Shown here one piece after another: positions 24,978 to 34,111 of a stretch of 56,220 bases of DNA. The notes under the pieces were generated by a model. The model searched no databases and was not told the origin of the DNA. It saw nothing but the letters and a program-made list of their open reading frames with translations. Location: contig JACZJK010000012.1 in NCBI GenBank assembly GCA_014860575.1, positions 1 through 56,220 on the forward strand. The letters run 5' to 3'. Within the stretch, counting starts at the first letter, position 1; every line of letters begins with the position of its first letter. The stretch is from Bacteroidales bacterium. GTDB taxonomy: Bacteria; Bacteroidota; Bacteroidia; Bacteroidales; JAAYJT01. Both the position numbers and the translations under genes were made by a program.

Positions 24978-26354
24978 ATGGATTTCCCTTTCGCCGAAAG
25001 CTATAAAATGAAGATGGTTGAAACCATCAGCAAAAGTTCCCCATCTGAACGCGGGAACTGGATCAAAAAAGCCCATTATAATCTTTTTAACCTCAGGAGC
25101 GAACAAGTTTTTATTGACCTGCTTACTGATAGCGGTACCGGAGCCATGAGCGACAAACAATGGTCGGCCATGATGCTTGGCGACGAAAGTTATGCCGGCG
25201 CTTCATCGTATTACAAACTAAAAGAGGCAATCAAGGACATTACCGGTTTCGAATATTTCCTTCCAACCCACCAGGGAAGAGCGGCAGAAAATGTGCTGTT
25301 CAGTGTGTTGGTCAAAAAAGATCAATTGGTCCCGGGCAATGCACACTTCGATACCACCAAGGGGCACATCGAATTTCGCAAGGCCAAAGCTGTGGATTGC
25401 ACCATTGATGAAGCTTCCGATCCGGAAGTGATACACCCATTCAAGGGAAATGTTGACATCAGCAAACTACAGGAAGTTTTGCGTTCGAACCCAAAGTCAA
25501 ACATTCCTTTTGTGATCGTTACAATTACCTGTAATACTTCGGGTGGGCAGCCGGTTTCCATGAAGAACCTTCAGGAAGTATCGGCAATTGCAAGGGAATA
25601 TGGTATTCCCGTAATCTTCGATTCGGCACGCTTTGCTGAAAATGCTTATTTCATTAAGACCCGGGAAGAGGGTTATGCTGATAAATCCATCCGGGAAATT
25701 GTGCTGGAAATGTTCAGCTATGCCGATGCAATGACCATGAGCAGCAAGAAGGATGCGATTGTAAATATGGGTGGCTTCATTGCCATGCGCGATGAGAAGT
25801 TGTTTCGCAAGGCCAGCGTTTATAATATTATGTTTGAGGGCTATATTACTTACGGTGGAATGTCGGGCAGGGATATGAATGCCCTGGCGCAAGGTCTCTA
25901 TGAAGGGACTGACTTTGATTATCTTGATACAAGAATAAAACAAGTAGCTTACCTGGGCGATAAACTCATTTCCTTTGGCATTCCAATTATCAAACCCAGC
26001 GGAGGCCATGCCATTTTTGTGGATGCTCTAAAATTTCTGCCCTATGTTGCGCGCGAGGAATTCCCGGCACAAACCCTTGCCATTGAGCTTTACCTCGAAG
26101 GCGGAGTTCGTGGAGTGGAAATCGGCGCCCTGATGGCCGACCGCGATCCCTGCTCGCGCGAAAACCGCTATCCAACACTTGAAATGGTGAGGCTGGCGAT
26201 TCCCCGCCGGGTTTACACCAACAATCATATGGATTATGTGGCGGTAGCGCTTGCCAATGTATTTGAGCGAAGAAACGAAATCAGGACCGGGGTTCGTATC
26301 ATCAATGAAGCTCCGATTTTAAGACATTTTACGATAGAGCTGGTTAGAATCTGA
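24978..26354 (+). CDS. tnaA: Tryptophanase
   Basis: A 458-residue PLP enzyme splitting L-tryptophan to indole, pyruvate and ammonia. Landmarks: FIDLLTDSGTGAMSD, LPTHQGRAAEN, the cofactor-contact stretch VIFDSARFAENAYFIK, and the PLP lysine in MSSKKDAIVNMGG. The close relative tyrosine phenol-lyase has DATRCVENAYFIK and a different C-terminal region; here DSARFAENAYFIK and VEIGALMADRDP agree with tryptophanase. It is a single gene; no tnaB permease is adjacent. Indole production fits an anaerobic amino-acid fermenter. The enzyme call against tyrosine phenol-lyase rests on these motifs. Confidence 0.9.
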   Translation: MDFPFAESYKMKMVETISKSSPSERGNWIKKAHYNLFNLRSEQVFIDLLTDSGTGAMSDKQWSAMMLGDESYAGASSYYKLKEAIKDITGFEYFLPTHQGRAAENVLFSVLVKKDQLVPGNAHFDTTKGHIEFRKAKAVDCTIDEASDPEVIHPFKGNVDISKLQEVLRSNPKSNIPFVIVTITCNTSGGQPVSMKNLQEVSAIAREYGIPVIFDSARFAENAYFIKTREEGYADKSIREIVLEMFSYADAMTMSSKKDAIVNMGGFIAMRDEKLFRKASVYNIMFEGYITYGGMSGRDMNALAQGLYEGTDFDYLDTRIKQVAYLGDKLISFGIPIIKPSGGHAIFVDALKFLPYVAREEFPAQTLAIELYLEGGVRGVEIGALMADRDPCSRENRYPTLEMVRLAIPRRVYTNNHMDYVAVALANVFERRNEIRTGVRIINEAPILRHFTIELVRI

Positions 26355-26594
26355 TAAGCTCAGACGCCTTGATGTTTTTGTTATAATTTGGGTGTGAAAT
26401 AGCTTCGCATCCTATGGACAAGGAATATAATTCTAAGAATTCCTTTCCCTGATTCCTCATTTCGGTCAATTACCTGCATTACAATTCGGCCAGCTTGTAG
26501 CAGTCTTTGTTAATAAAACCACAAAATGCAGTAAGGGTAAAACGTTTTTGGTTTGTCACAATGATGTCTCATCATTTTAACCGGGAACAAACCA

Positions 26595-28709
26595 ATGAAA
26601 AAACTCATTTTTCTGTTCACATTGATATCAATGTCAGTTACCGGCCAGCAGTGGTACTGGTCCAATCCTTATCCACAGGGAGAAAACCTATGGGGCGTGC
26701 ATTTTTCCGATTCATTGTGTGGGTATGCCGTAGGAAGCTACGGAACTATCATCAAGTCAACCGATGGCGGCATTCAATGGACATTACTCCAGAGCGAAAT
26801 AACCAATACATTAAATTCGGTTTATTTTCTTGATTGCGATTATGGATTTGTGGTTGGCGCAAATGGTTCAATCTATAAAACCACCAATGGTGGTGTTAGC
26901 TGGGAGCAAGGCAATAGCGGAGTTACCGGTACATTATGGTCTGTTTTCTTTATTGATTATGATATTGGCTTTGCAAGCGGAACGGATGGTATTTTTTTAA
27001 GAACGATTGATGGGGGAGATTCCTGGGAACTAATCGGAGTAGGTACGACTGCATGGATTAAGACAGTTTTCTTTACGAGCGAACAAACAGGTTTCCTTGG
27101 AGCTTACGAAGGTAAAATACTCAGGACACTGGATGGTGGTTCAACCTGGGCGCCGCGGGTTAATGTGCCCAACAACAGAGTGAATGATATTTACTTTCTC
27201 AATGCCGATACCGGGTTTGTTGTTGGTGGCAGGCCTCCAACCTCAGGTTCGTTCTGGAGGCCCCTTATATACAGAACTTTTAACGGAGGGCATTCCTGGC
27301 AGGAAATATTCTGTGATGGATTTTATGCCCTGAATTCGGTCAGATTTCACGACTCAAATCATGGATACGCTGCAGAATCACATAGCAGAATGATGATCAC
27401 GAATGACGGAGGTTTAAGCTGGGAGTTAAAACACATGGCCCAATCCGCTTCCATTCTTACTGCAGTTAGCTTGGTAAATCAAAATACTGCCATTTCTATC
27501 GGAGATGCCGGAGCTATTTTCCGAACCTCTGATGTCGGAAATAACTGGCAAGCAATTCATGGGAACATAGAAGTGTTGTTCGATATTAAGTTCGTTGATC
27601 AAAATAAAGGATTCGCTGTTGGCACAGGTAAAACTATTTTGAGAACTCTTGATGGAGGCAATCACTGGGAAACATTTTCCTCTGAGCTTTGGGGAGGGTA
27701 TTATTCTATTTCATTTCCTGATAGCAATAATGGTTATATTGCTGGCACCAGCGGTACGGTTCTGAAAACCACCGATGGCGGCGATAACTGGCTTCAACTC
27801 TCAACAGGAATAACTAACTCCCTGTTAGCAGTACATTTTTCATCACCTCTCCATGGTTGCGTGGTTGGAAATAGTGGCACCATTCTGACCACACAAAACG
27901 GCGGCCTGCATTGGGATTTATTCACAGGCATTATTGACTGGGATTTACGTGCAGTTCATTTTCCTGATCAGCAAAATGGCTTTATTGTTGGAGTCTCTGG
28001 CACAATTCTTAAAACCATAAATGGTGGCTTGACTTGGGAGCGTCTGACGGATATTACTCAGCAGCCTTTGAATAGTGTACATTTTGTTGATGCCAATACG
28101 GGTTATGTTGCCGGCAGATTAGGAACCATCATGAAAACAACTGATGGAGGTTTAAATTGGGAAATTCAGGAAAGCGGAACGGACAAGTGGCTTCAATCCG
28201 TTTTTTTTCTCGATGCTGATAATGGGTATATTGTTGGAGATCAAGGTTTGATTCTTCATACTGACGATGGTGGGTTGAATTGGTTGACTTTGAATAGTAA
28301 TACAAGCCATAGCCTCTTATCTGTTTTCTTCCTCGACCCTAATACCGGTTTTGCTGCCGGAGTCTTTGGAACCATACTCAGGACTTTTGAAACAACTGTG
28401 GGTTCAGAGCACATCGAGAAACCAGATCACAATTCAAATATCATTTGCAATCCTCATCTTAATCCACTTTCCACAGAAACCACGTTTCACGTTGAGTTAT
28501 CTACACCCGCAAGTATCACACTCGAGATTTTTGATATACACGGTACTAAGATTGCAAGTATTTTTAACGGACCATTGCCAGAAGGCAATCACAGACTAAA
28601 ATGGAACAGGCATAATAATAGAAACCTTAAATTGCCTGCAGGCATTTATTACTACTCAGTCAGTGATTCAGAATCCAGGGTTTCGGGTAAAATCATAGTT
28701 GTGAATTAG
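26595..28709 (+). CDS. T9SS-secreted YCF48/BNR-repeat protein
   Basis: A 704-residue secreted protein with a signal peptide (MKKLIFLFTLISMSVTGQ). It consists of roughly 13 repeats of about 43 residues with the pattern L-x-S-V-x-F-x-D-x-x-x-G-x-x-x-G-x-x-G-T-I-x-K-T-x-D-G-G-x-x-W, typical of YCF48/BNR propeller blades, ending near residue 600. The last 85 residues form a type A T9SS sorting domain: ITLEIFDIHGTKIASI, then LPAGIYYYSVS and the final KIIVVN. It should cross the outer membrane by T9SS and stay at the surface or be released. The two-propeller arrangement suggests binding rather than catalysis. Its stop lies four bases from the convergent rlmN stop. Confidence 0.88.
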   Translation: MKKLIFLFTLISMSVTGQQWYWSNPYPQGENLWGVHFSDSLCGYAVGSYGTIIKSTDGGIQWTLLQSEITNTLNSVYFLDCDYGFVVGANGSIYKTTNGGVSWEQGNSGVTGTLWSVFFIDYDIGFASGTDGIFLRTIDGGDSWELIGVGTTAWIKTVFFTSEQTGFLGAYEGKILRTLDGGSTWAPRVNVPNNRVNDIYFLNADTGFVVGGRPPTSGSFWRPLIYRTFNGGHSWQEIFCDGFYALNSVRFHDSNHGYAAESHSRMMITNDGGLSWELKHMAQSASILTAVSLVNQNTAISIGDAGAIFRTSDVGNNWQAIHGNIEVLFDIKFVDQNKGFAVGTGKTILRTLDGGNHWETFSSELWGGYYSISFPDSNNGYIAGTSGTVLKTTDGGDNWLQLSTGITNSLLAVHFSSPLHGCVVGNSGTILTTQNGGLHWDLFTGIIDWDLRAVHFPDQQNGFIVGVSGTILKTINGGLTWERLTDITQQPLNSVHFVDANTGYVAGRLGTIMKTTDGGLNWEIQESGTDKWLQSVFFLDADNGYIVGDQGLILHTDDGGLNWLTLNSNTSHSLLSVFFLDPNTGFAAGVFGTILRTFETTVGSEHIEKPDHNSNIICNPHLNPLSTETTFHVELSTPASITLEIFDIHGTKIASIFNGPLPEGNHRLKWNRHNNRNLKLPAGIYYYSVSDSESRVSGKIIVVN

Positions 28710-28713
28710 CGCT

Positions 28714-29766
28714 CTATTCAACTCCGTTTTGTTTTTTCAAGAGTTCTTTTGTTGAGAGCAAGCCGCAAGCCGCATCAATGTCCTGCCCACGCGATTGGCG
28801 CAAGGTGGTCATAATTCCTTTTTCTTTCAATGCTTCACGGAACCAGGCTATGGTTTCATCGCTTGAAGTTTCAAGTGGAGTGCCGGGAATAGGGTGGAAC
28901 CTCAAGAGGTTGATCCGGCAACGGATGCCATTGAGTACTTTGGCAAGTTCCTTTACATGCCGTGGTGTGTCGTTCAGGCCTTTGAACATAATGTACTCAA
29001 AGGAAACCCTGCGCTGTCGTGTAAAATCAAAATTCCGGATCGTATCAAGAACTTCTTTGAGCGGATAAACACTTTGAATGGGCATCAGTTTTTTACGATC
29101 CTCTTCAAATGGGGAATGCAGGCTAACCGCCAGGTGGCACTGACTTTGCTCCAGGAACGCTTTCATTCCTGGAATAATGCCGATGGTGGAAACTGTGATG
29201 CGTTTTGCGCTCATCCCAAAACCATACTCCGAGGTCAGAATCTCAAGGCTTTTCATGGTTTCATCCAGGTTATCGAAAGGTTCGCCCATGCCCATATAAA
29301 CGATGTTGGTGAGCAAATGCCGTTCCGGTAAACTTCGGACCTGGTTCAATATCTCACCCGCCGAAAGCTGTCCCTGAAAGCCCTGTTTGGCGGTCATACA
29401 AAACAAGCAGCCCATTTTGCATCCCACCTGTGTTGAAATGCACAATGTGTGGCGATCCTCATCGGGAATGTATGCAGCTTCGACAAATTTGCCGGAAAAT
29501 GAGCGGTACAGGTATTTTTTTGTTCCATCGTTTGAGGTTTGAACCTTTTCAGGCGCTGACAAACCAACCTCAAATTTGTCGTTAAGTAATTGGCGGGTTT
29601 CCTTTGAGAGGTTAGACATTGCATCAAAATCAAGCACATCTTTTTTGTAGAGCCATTCAGCAAGCTGTCGGGCAGTAAATGCAGGCAGGTTAAGTTGCAG
29701 CACAACTTCTTTGAGCTCTTCCAGGGTTTTCCCGAACAAGCGGTCTTTTGGTATAATGTCTTTCAT
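28714..29766 (-). CDS. rlmN: Dual-specificity 23S rRNA/tRNA C2-methyladenosine methyltransferase RlmN
   Basis: A 350-residue radical SAM enzyme methylating A2503 of 23S rRNA and A37 of some tRNAs. The cluster cysteines are C116, C120 and C123 in GCKMGCLFC. Other landmarks are NIVYMGMGEPFDN, SLHSPFEEDRKKLMPI, EYIMFKGLND and, near the end, RQSRGQDIDAACG with the catalytic Cys. The first ATG is at 29766 (MKDIIPK); the frame extends two codons further to a TTG. A promoter-like element lies at 29800-29807. Confidence 0.95.
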   Translation of the reverse strand: MKDIIPKDRLFGKTLEELKEVVLQLNLPAFTARQLAEWLYKKDVLDFDAMSNLSKETRQLLNDKFEVGLSAPEKVQTSNDGTKKYLYRSFSGKFVEAAYIPDEDRHTLCISTQVGCKMGCLFCMTAKQGFQGQLSAGEILNQVRSLPERHLLTNIVYMGMGEPFDNLDETMKSLEILTSEYGFGMSAKRITVSTIGIIPGMKAFLEQSQCHLAVSLHSPFEEDRKKLMPIQSVYPLKEVLDTIRNFDFTRQRRVSFEYIMFKGLNDTPRHVKELAKVLNGIRCRINLLRFHPIPGTPLETSSDETIAWFREALKEKGIMTTLRQSRGQDIDAACGLLSTKELLKKQNGVE

Positions 29767-29799
29767 GAGCAAGTATCGCTTTTAAACAGGATAAGCATC

Positions 29800-29807
29800 C
29801 AAATCTA
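29800..29807 (-). promoter_or_regulatory. -7 element upstream of rlmN
   Basis: CAAATCTA, i.e. TAGATTTG on the minus strand, about 34 bases before the start. Confidence 0.4.
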
Positions 29808-29914
29808 CGTCTTTTTATCGAGCAATGATCCGCATGGACGGGATAAAACTATTTTCAGGATTTGGCGTTTATGAAATCCAAAGCTTCCGTAAATTGCACA
29901 CTCAAATTCCTGGC

Positions 29915-30739
29915 ATGGACTCTTTTGATCTCAATACCATCCTTATTGCCTTTGGGCTTACCCTTTTTGCCGGTTTAAGTACCGGTATCGGCGGCGCTAT
30001 TGCATATTTTGCCCGTTCAACAAACACGCGCTTTCTTTCACTTTCACTTGGTTTTTCAGCAGGGATCATGATCTATGTTTCTTTTGTTGAGATTTTTTTT
30101 AAAGCCAAAGATGTTTTAGTGGAAGAAATGGGAAATCAGGGAGGATACCTTGCCACTGTTGCTGCATTTTTTGGTGGCATGCTCCTTATCGGGATAATTG
30201 ACAAATTTGTGCCGGATGTTGAGAACCCGCATGAGATTCACAAAGTAGAAGAAATGGATCCTGAACTGATTGCTAAAAGAAAGAAAGAAAAGCTGATCCG
30301 CCTAGGCAAATATTCGGCGCTTGCCATCGCCATTCACAATTTCCCCGAAGGACTTGCGACTTTTACTGCTGCTTTGTCCGACCTCAGTCTCGGCATTCCT
30401 ATCGCTATTGCCATCGCCATTCATAACATCCCGGAAGGAATAGCTGTTTCGGTTCCTGTATTTTACGGCACAGGCAACAGGGGCAAGGCTTTCAGGCTAT
30501 CTCTCTATTCGGGTCTTGCCGAACCGGTTGGCGCAATTATTGGGTTTCTTATTTTATTGCCCTTTATGAGCCAGATAGTTTTTGGAGTGCTCTTTGCCTC
30601 GGTAGCCGGCATTATGGTGTTCATATCCATTGACAACCTATTGCCCACAGCCCGCGAATACGGCGAGCATCATCTAACTGTTTACGGGGTGATTGCAGGT
30701 ATGGCAGTAATGGCGCTCAGCCTCGTTTTATTTGCCTGA
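29915..30739 (+). CDS. zupT: ZIP family zinc transporter ZupT
   Basis: A 274-residue inner-membrane metal importer with eight predicted helices. Helices 4 and 5 hold the ZIP metal site motifs HNFPEGLATF and HNIPEGIAVS; SAGIMIYVSFVEIF belongs to helix 2. Between helices 3 and 4 lies a charged cytoplasmic loop (NPHEIHKVEEMDPEL) that may bind metal. The ATG at 29915 (MDSFDLNTI) gives the usual family length; an upstream in-frame ATG at 29825 would add an unconserved basic segment. Likely substrates are Zn and other divalent ions. It is divergent from rlmN with little space between, so they may share a control region. Confidence 0.9.
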   Translation: MDSFDLNTILIAFGLTLFAGLSTGIGGAIAYFARSTNTRFLSLSLGFSAGIMIYVSFVEIFFKAKDVLVEEMGNQGGYLATVAAFFGGMLLIGIIDKFVPDVENPHEIHKVEEMDPELIAKRKKEKLIRLGKYSALAIAIHNFPEGLATFTAALSDLSLGIPIAIAIAIHNIPEGIAVSVPVFYGTGNRGKAFRLSLYSGLAEPVGAIIGFLILLPFMSQIVFGVLFASVAGIMVFISIDNLLPTAREYGEHHLTVYGVIAGMAVMALSLVLFA

Positions 30740-30818
30740 TCAAACCTTCATCTGGTTTTAATGTTTACAAAGTATCATGACATTAGATTCATAATTCAAG
30801 ATTCTATATTCAATAGTT

Positions 30819-31160
30819 ATGGTTAGAATTTATCACAACCCCAGGTGCCGTAAATCAAGAGCCGGTCTTGACTTTCTGAACCAAAATGGCTCTGATCCCG
30901 AAGTAGTTGATTACATGAATAACCCACCCTCTGAAAAGGATTTAGAGAAATTGTTGATTAAACTCGGGAAAAAACCACATGACATTGTAAGAACCCAGGA
31001 AGAGCTTTACAGGAAAGATTATAAAGGAAAGAACTTAAGCGACACTGAATGGCTCAAAGTGCTGGTTCAGAATCCTCGCCTTATCCGTCGCCCTATTGTG
31101 GAAACCGATAACAAAGCGGTAATTGGCGATCCGGTTGAAAATATTAAAGAGATACTGTAA
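30819..31160 (+). CDS. ArsC/Spx family thioredoxin-fold protein (arsenate reductase-like)
   Basis: A 113-residue protein with the ArsC fold. The active-site region is YHNPRCRKSRAGLDFL, with a single Cys at about residue 10. Later conserved segments are VVDYMNNPPSEKDLEKLL, IVRTQEELYRKDYKG and LIRRPIVETDNKAVIG. Such glutaredoxin-linked reductases turn arsenate into arsenite, but many relatives of this length (YfgD/YffB types) have no arsenic role. No ars operon genes are adjacent, so the physiological substrate is open. It is a single gene ahead of fumC. Confidence 0.85.
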   Translation: MVRIYHNPRCRKSRAGLDFLNQNGSDPEVVDYMNNPPSEKDLEKLLIKLGKKPHDIVRTQEELYRKDYKGKNLSDTEWLKVLVQNPRLIRRPIVETDNKAVIGDPVENIKEIL

Positions 31161-31210
31161 CATTTATAATCACACCATAATTCAAATCTATTAGATTAGT
31201 GGCACTTGGA

Positions 31211-31232
31211 ACCTTTGCGTCTTAGTGGCGAA
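31211..31232. repeat. Half copy of the 'rCTTTGCGTCTTAGTGGC' intergenic element
   Basis: The word ACCTTTGCGTCTTAGTGGCG resembles the right half of the element at 48191-48270. It lies about 30 bases before fumC. Confidence 0.45.
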
Positions 31233-31261
31233 CTTTCAATCACCATCTTAAAGCAATTATT

Positions 31262-32644
31262 ATGAAAACCAGAACCGAAAAAGATACTATGGGAACCATC
31301 GAAGTTCCTGCCGACAGATATTGGGGCGCTCAAACCCAACGTTCCATTGAAAATTTCAAAATAGGCGATGGCCGCATGCCCATTGAAATAATCAGGGCAT
31401 TTGCTATTCTGAAAAAAGCGGCAGCGCTTACCAATGCAGAACTTGGCGTTCTGACAAAAGAAAAAGCAGAAATTATTTCAGAAGTTTGCGATGAAATTTT
31501 ACGCGGTGAACTTGACGATCATTTTCCGCTTGTTGTCTGGCAAACAGGCTCGGGCACGCAATCTAACATGAATGTAAATGAAGTGATTGCGAACCGCGCC
31601 CATGTCCTAAAAGGTGGCAAACTTGAAGATAGTGACCGGCTTATTCACCCAAACGATGATGTAAACAAATCGCAGTCAAGCAACGACACTTTTCCCACGG
31701 CCATGCATATTGCTGCCTACATAATGCTGGTGGAAACCACCCTTCCGGGTATTGAGTTGCTTTGGAAAACACTGGTTAGCAAGTCCAGGGATTTTTCCGG
31801 GATCGTCAAAATTGGCCGCACTCACCTGATGGATGCTACGCCCTTGACCCTGGGGCAGGAATTTTCAGGATATGCGTCCCAACTTGAGCATGGCCTGAAA
31901 TCATTGAAGCATGCACTACCTCACCTCAGCGAGCTGGCCCTGGGAGGAACAGCAGTTGGAACGGGTATAAATGCACCCAAAGGATATGATAAGCTTGTTG
32001 CCCGGAAAATTGCCGAACTCACCGGCTATCCTTTTATTACAGCCGCAAATAAATTTGAGTCACTGGCCGCTCATGATGCCATTGTTGAAGCCTCGGGAGC
32101 GTTAAAAACACTTGCCGTTAGCCTGATGAAAATAGCCAATGATATACGTTTGCTGGCTTCAGGGCCCCGATGCGGGATTGGGGAAATTATTTTGCCTGCC
32201 AATGAACCAGGTTCATCCATTATGCCCGGGAAAGTAAACCCAACCCAAAGCGAAGCATTAACAATGGTTTGTGCCCAGGTGGTTGGTTGTGATGCCGCAA
32301 TTACAATTGGCGGAATGAATGGGCATTTCGAACTGAATGTGTTCAAACCGGTGATGATCTATAATTTTTTAGTGGCTGCCCGTTTGCTCGGTGATGCTTG
32401 TGTGTCGTTTAACAATAACTGTGCGATTGGCATCCAGGCCAATCTCCCGGTGATAAAAGATAATCTCGATAATTCGCTGATGCTTGTGACCGCACTCAAT
32501 ACTCATATTGGTTACGATAATGCTGCACGGATCGCAAAAAAAGCACATGCCGATGGTACAACCCTAAGGCAGGCAGCCATTGAACTTGGGCTTTTAACCG
32601 ATGCACAGTTCACTGAATGGGTAAACCCCAATAAAATGATCTGA
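31262..32644 (+). CDS. fumC: Fumarate hydratase, class II
   Basis: A 460-residue, iron-independent fumarase interconverting fumarate and L-malate in the citric acid or reductive branch. Landmarks: [64 protein letters not shown] and the superfamily signature [15 protein letters not shown]. All expected catalytic residues are visible and the length is standard. It is a single gene with no clear partner. The 5' region contains a half copy of an intergenic repeat. Confidence 0.96.
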   Translation: MKTRTEKDTMGTIEVPADRYWGAQTQRSIENFKIGDGRMPIEIIRAFAILKKAAALTNAELGVLTKEKAEIISEVCDEILRGELDDHFPLVVWQTGSGTQSNMNVNEVIANRAHVLKGGKLEDSDRLIHPNDDVNKSQSSNDTFPTAMHIAAYIMLVETTLPGIELLWKTLVSKSRDFSGIVKIGRTHLMDATPLTLGQEFSGYASQLEHGLKSLKHALPHLSELALGGTAVGTGINAPKGYDKLVARKIAELTGYPFITAANKFESLAAHDAIVEASGALKTLAVSLMKIANDIRLLASGPRCGIGEIILPANEPGSSIMPGKVNPTQSEALTMVCAQVVGCDAAITIGGMNGHFELNVFKPVMIYNFLVAARLLGDACVSFNNNCAIGIQANLPVIKDNLDNSLMLVTALNTHIGYDNAARIAKKAHADGTTLRQAAIELGLLTDAQFTEWVNPNKMI

Positions 32645-32768
32645 TCATTTTTTACTGAACAAATTAAGAATTCCAAATAGCTGGTTTAGTTCAAATTGAC
32701 TCTTGAACCAGGATCAAACCGGAGTTTAATTGCTGAAGGCTACATACTCATCACCGGCATTATTGAGT

Positions 32769-32813
32769 TATCTTTGCATCCACATCAGCCACTATTTTTT
32801 GTACATAATTTTG
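32769..32813 (+). promoter_or_regulatory. Two candidate -7 elements upstream of the 32841 gene
   Basis: TATCTTTG at 32769-32776 and TAATTTTG at 32806-32813 both fit TAnnTTTG. The second would give a leader of about 25 bases. Confidence 0.4.
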
Positions 32814-32840
32814 TTGTGGCGTTTAAAAAAGCAGATTTGA

Positions 32841-33464
32841 ATGGGCCATTGGTTAGAAGAAGCTGAAAAGAGTAAGAACAAATCCAGACACGGATCTGGT
32901 TCCATGAGAAAAAGGATTGCACGGAAAAAGGATGCGATCGAATCGAATTATGAGAAAAACAAGGAGCATTACGACAAGTTTGTTGGATACTTGCACCACC
33001 TTGTAAGAAGGGTGAACGAACTTCCCCAAGAAAATCGTGAGCCTTTCAGGAAAATTGCAGCCGCTGCCAAAAGCACAAAACTGAACAATTACCTGAACAT
33101 CTTTTCAAGCAGCCGCAGGGAGCAGAAATATAATTTTCTGGCTTTCATTTGGCTAAAACCAATCCATGCAAAGCAAATCAGGGTTTTTTACATTTACGTT
33201 TCAAAGGAAACAGACTATGTAAATTTTGAGATCAAGGAAAATTACCTGGAGCGTAAACGCATCTCAGAATCAGGGAAAGCCAGGGATGAACACCATAAGA
33301 GTTCACATTCAAAAGACCGGGTACATGTAATCTTTCATTTTCCGGTTTCAAAGCTGAATGAGCTCACAGCTCGCCAAATCATTGATTGGCTGACTTACAG
33401 GGAGCAGTTGCAGGATTTGCCTTTCTGGGTTGAAACGCCCATTGAGGCGAAGCAATTCTTTTAG
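32841..33464 (+). CDS. Conserved-looking hypothetical protein
   Basis: A 207-residue cytoplasmic protein that I do not recognise. The first 45 residues are highly basic (SKNKSRHGSGSMRKRIARKKD), suggesting contact with nucleic acid. The rest looks like a compact alpha/beta domain (YNFLAFIWLKPIHAKQIRVFYIYVS, VHVIFHFPVSKLNELTARQIIDWL). No signal peptide or membrane helix. It has two plausible promoter elements and stands alone between fumC and the metal module. It ends near a low-complexity spacer. Confidence 0.6.
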   Translation: MGHWLEEAEKSKNKSRHGSGSMRKRIARKKDAIESNYEKNKEHYDKFVGYLHHLVRRVNELPQENREPFRKIAAAAKSTKLNNYLNIFSSSRREQKYNFLAFIWLKPIHAKQIRVFYIYVSKETDYVNFEIKENYLERKRISESGKARDEHHKSSHSKDRVHVIFHFPVSKLNELTARQIIDWLTYREQLQDLPFWVETPIEAKQFF

Positions 33465-33469
33465 ACGAA

Positions 33470-33650
33470 GTCAGCGATGCAGTGATGCTGTGGTTAATTA
33501 GTTAATTGGTCGATTTGTTAATTCGTTGGAGTAATGGAGTAATGGAGTTGCAATATTGCTGTGTTTAGTAGTTAATTAGTTGATTCGCAGTTCTTGGAAT
33601 ATGGAATCTGGAATTTGGAATTTGAATTTTTTGCCAACTTCCAACTCCTC
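33470..33650. repeat. Low-complexity spacer, inverted relative to the others
   Basis: Holds GCAGTGATGCTGTGG, TTAATTAGTTAATTGG, GGAGTAATGGAGTAATGGAG and GGAATTTGGAATTTG. These are the complements of the words at 13428-13834 and 19225-19360, so the blocks occur in both orientations. No gene seen. Confidence 0.6.
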
Positions 33651-33656
33651 ACGAAC

Positions 33657-33965
33657 CTATTTCTTTTCTTCGCCGCTTTCCTCAATAACATCTGCCTTGT
33701 AGCCAAGCTTTTCGATGGCTGCAACCAATTTTGATTCATCAGTTTTGTTGGTACGGTATTCAATTGTTACCACCTTGGTAGGCACATCGGCTTTGATAGC
33801 TGTTACGCCCTTTTCAAATGCCATATAGTCCTCAATTTTCTTTTTGCATGCTTCGCAATCAAGGTTGGTTTGAATTTTTATTTCTTCCTTTCCCGATGGT
33901 TTTTGGGCCAGTGTTGTGCCTGCAGCCATGATTATAACTGCAGCTAAAAGCATTATTTTTTTCAT
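33657..33965 (-). CDS. Secreted heavy-metal-associated (HMA) domain protein
   Basis: A 102-residue protein with a signal peptide (MKKIMLLAAVIIMAAGTTLAQ) and one HMA-like domain. The metal site is CEAC at about residues 37-40 (in TNLDCEACKKKIEDYMA), i.e. CxxC; the usual Met before the motif is replaced by Leu. The end IEKLGYKADVIEES is typical of HMA folds. It should sit in the periplasm and bind Cu(I) or a similar soft metal. It is the last gene of a module with the TonB receptor and a Cys-rich protein; the gap to the receptor is about 145 bases. Confidence 0.82.
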   Translation of the reverse strand: MKKIMLLAAVIIMAAGTTLAQKPSGKEEIKIQTNLDCEACKKKIEDYMAFEKGVTAIKADVPTKVVTIEYRTNKTDESKLVAAIEKLGYKADVIEESGEEKK

Positions 33966-34111
33966 TGTATATTATTTTAGTGTTAATGGTTTCAATCGTT
34001 TAGGTTAAGGCTGAGGCTAAGGTTTGATCCTGCAATCATTTGCAAATTAAAATTCTTTTAAAGTTTGAATTCTAAATCCTCTCATTTAGCATAACCCTCC
34101 TTAGCCTTCAC

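Noticed and set aside
30819-31160. Arsenic-resistance operon
   Set aside because: Only an ArsC-like gene is present; no arsR, arsB or acr3 neighbours, so arsenate reduction is not assumed.
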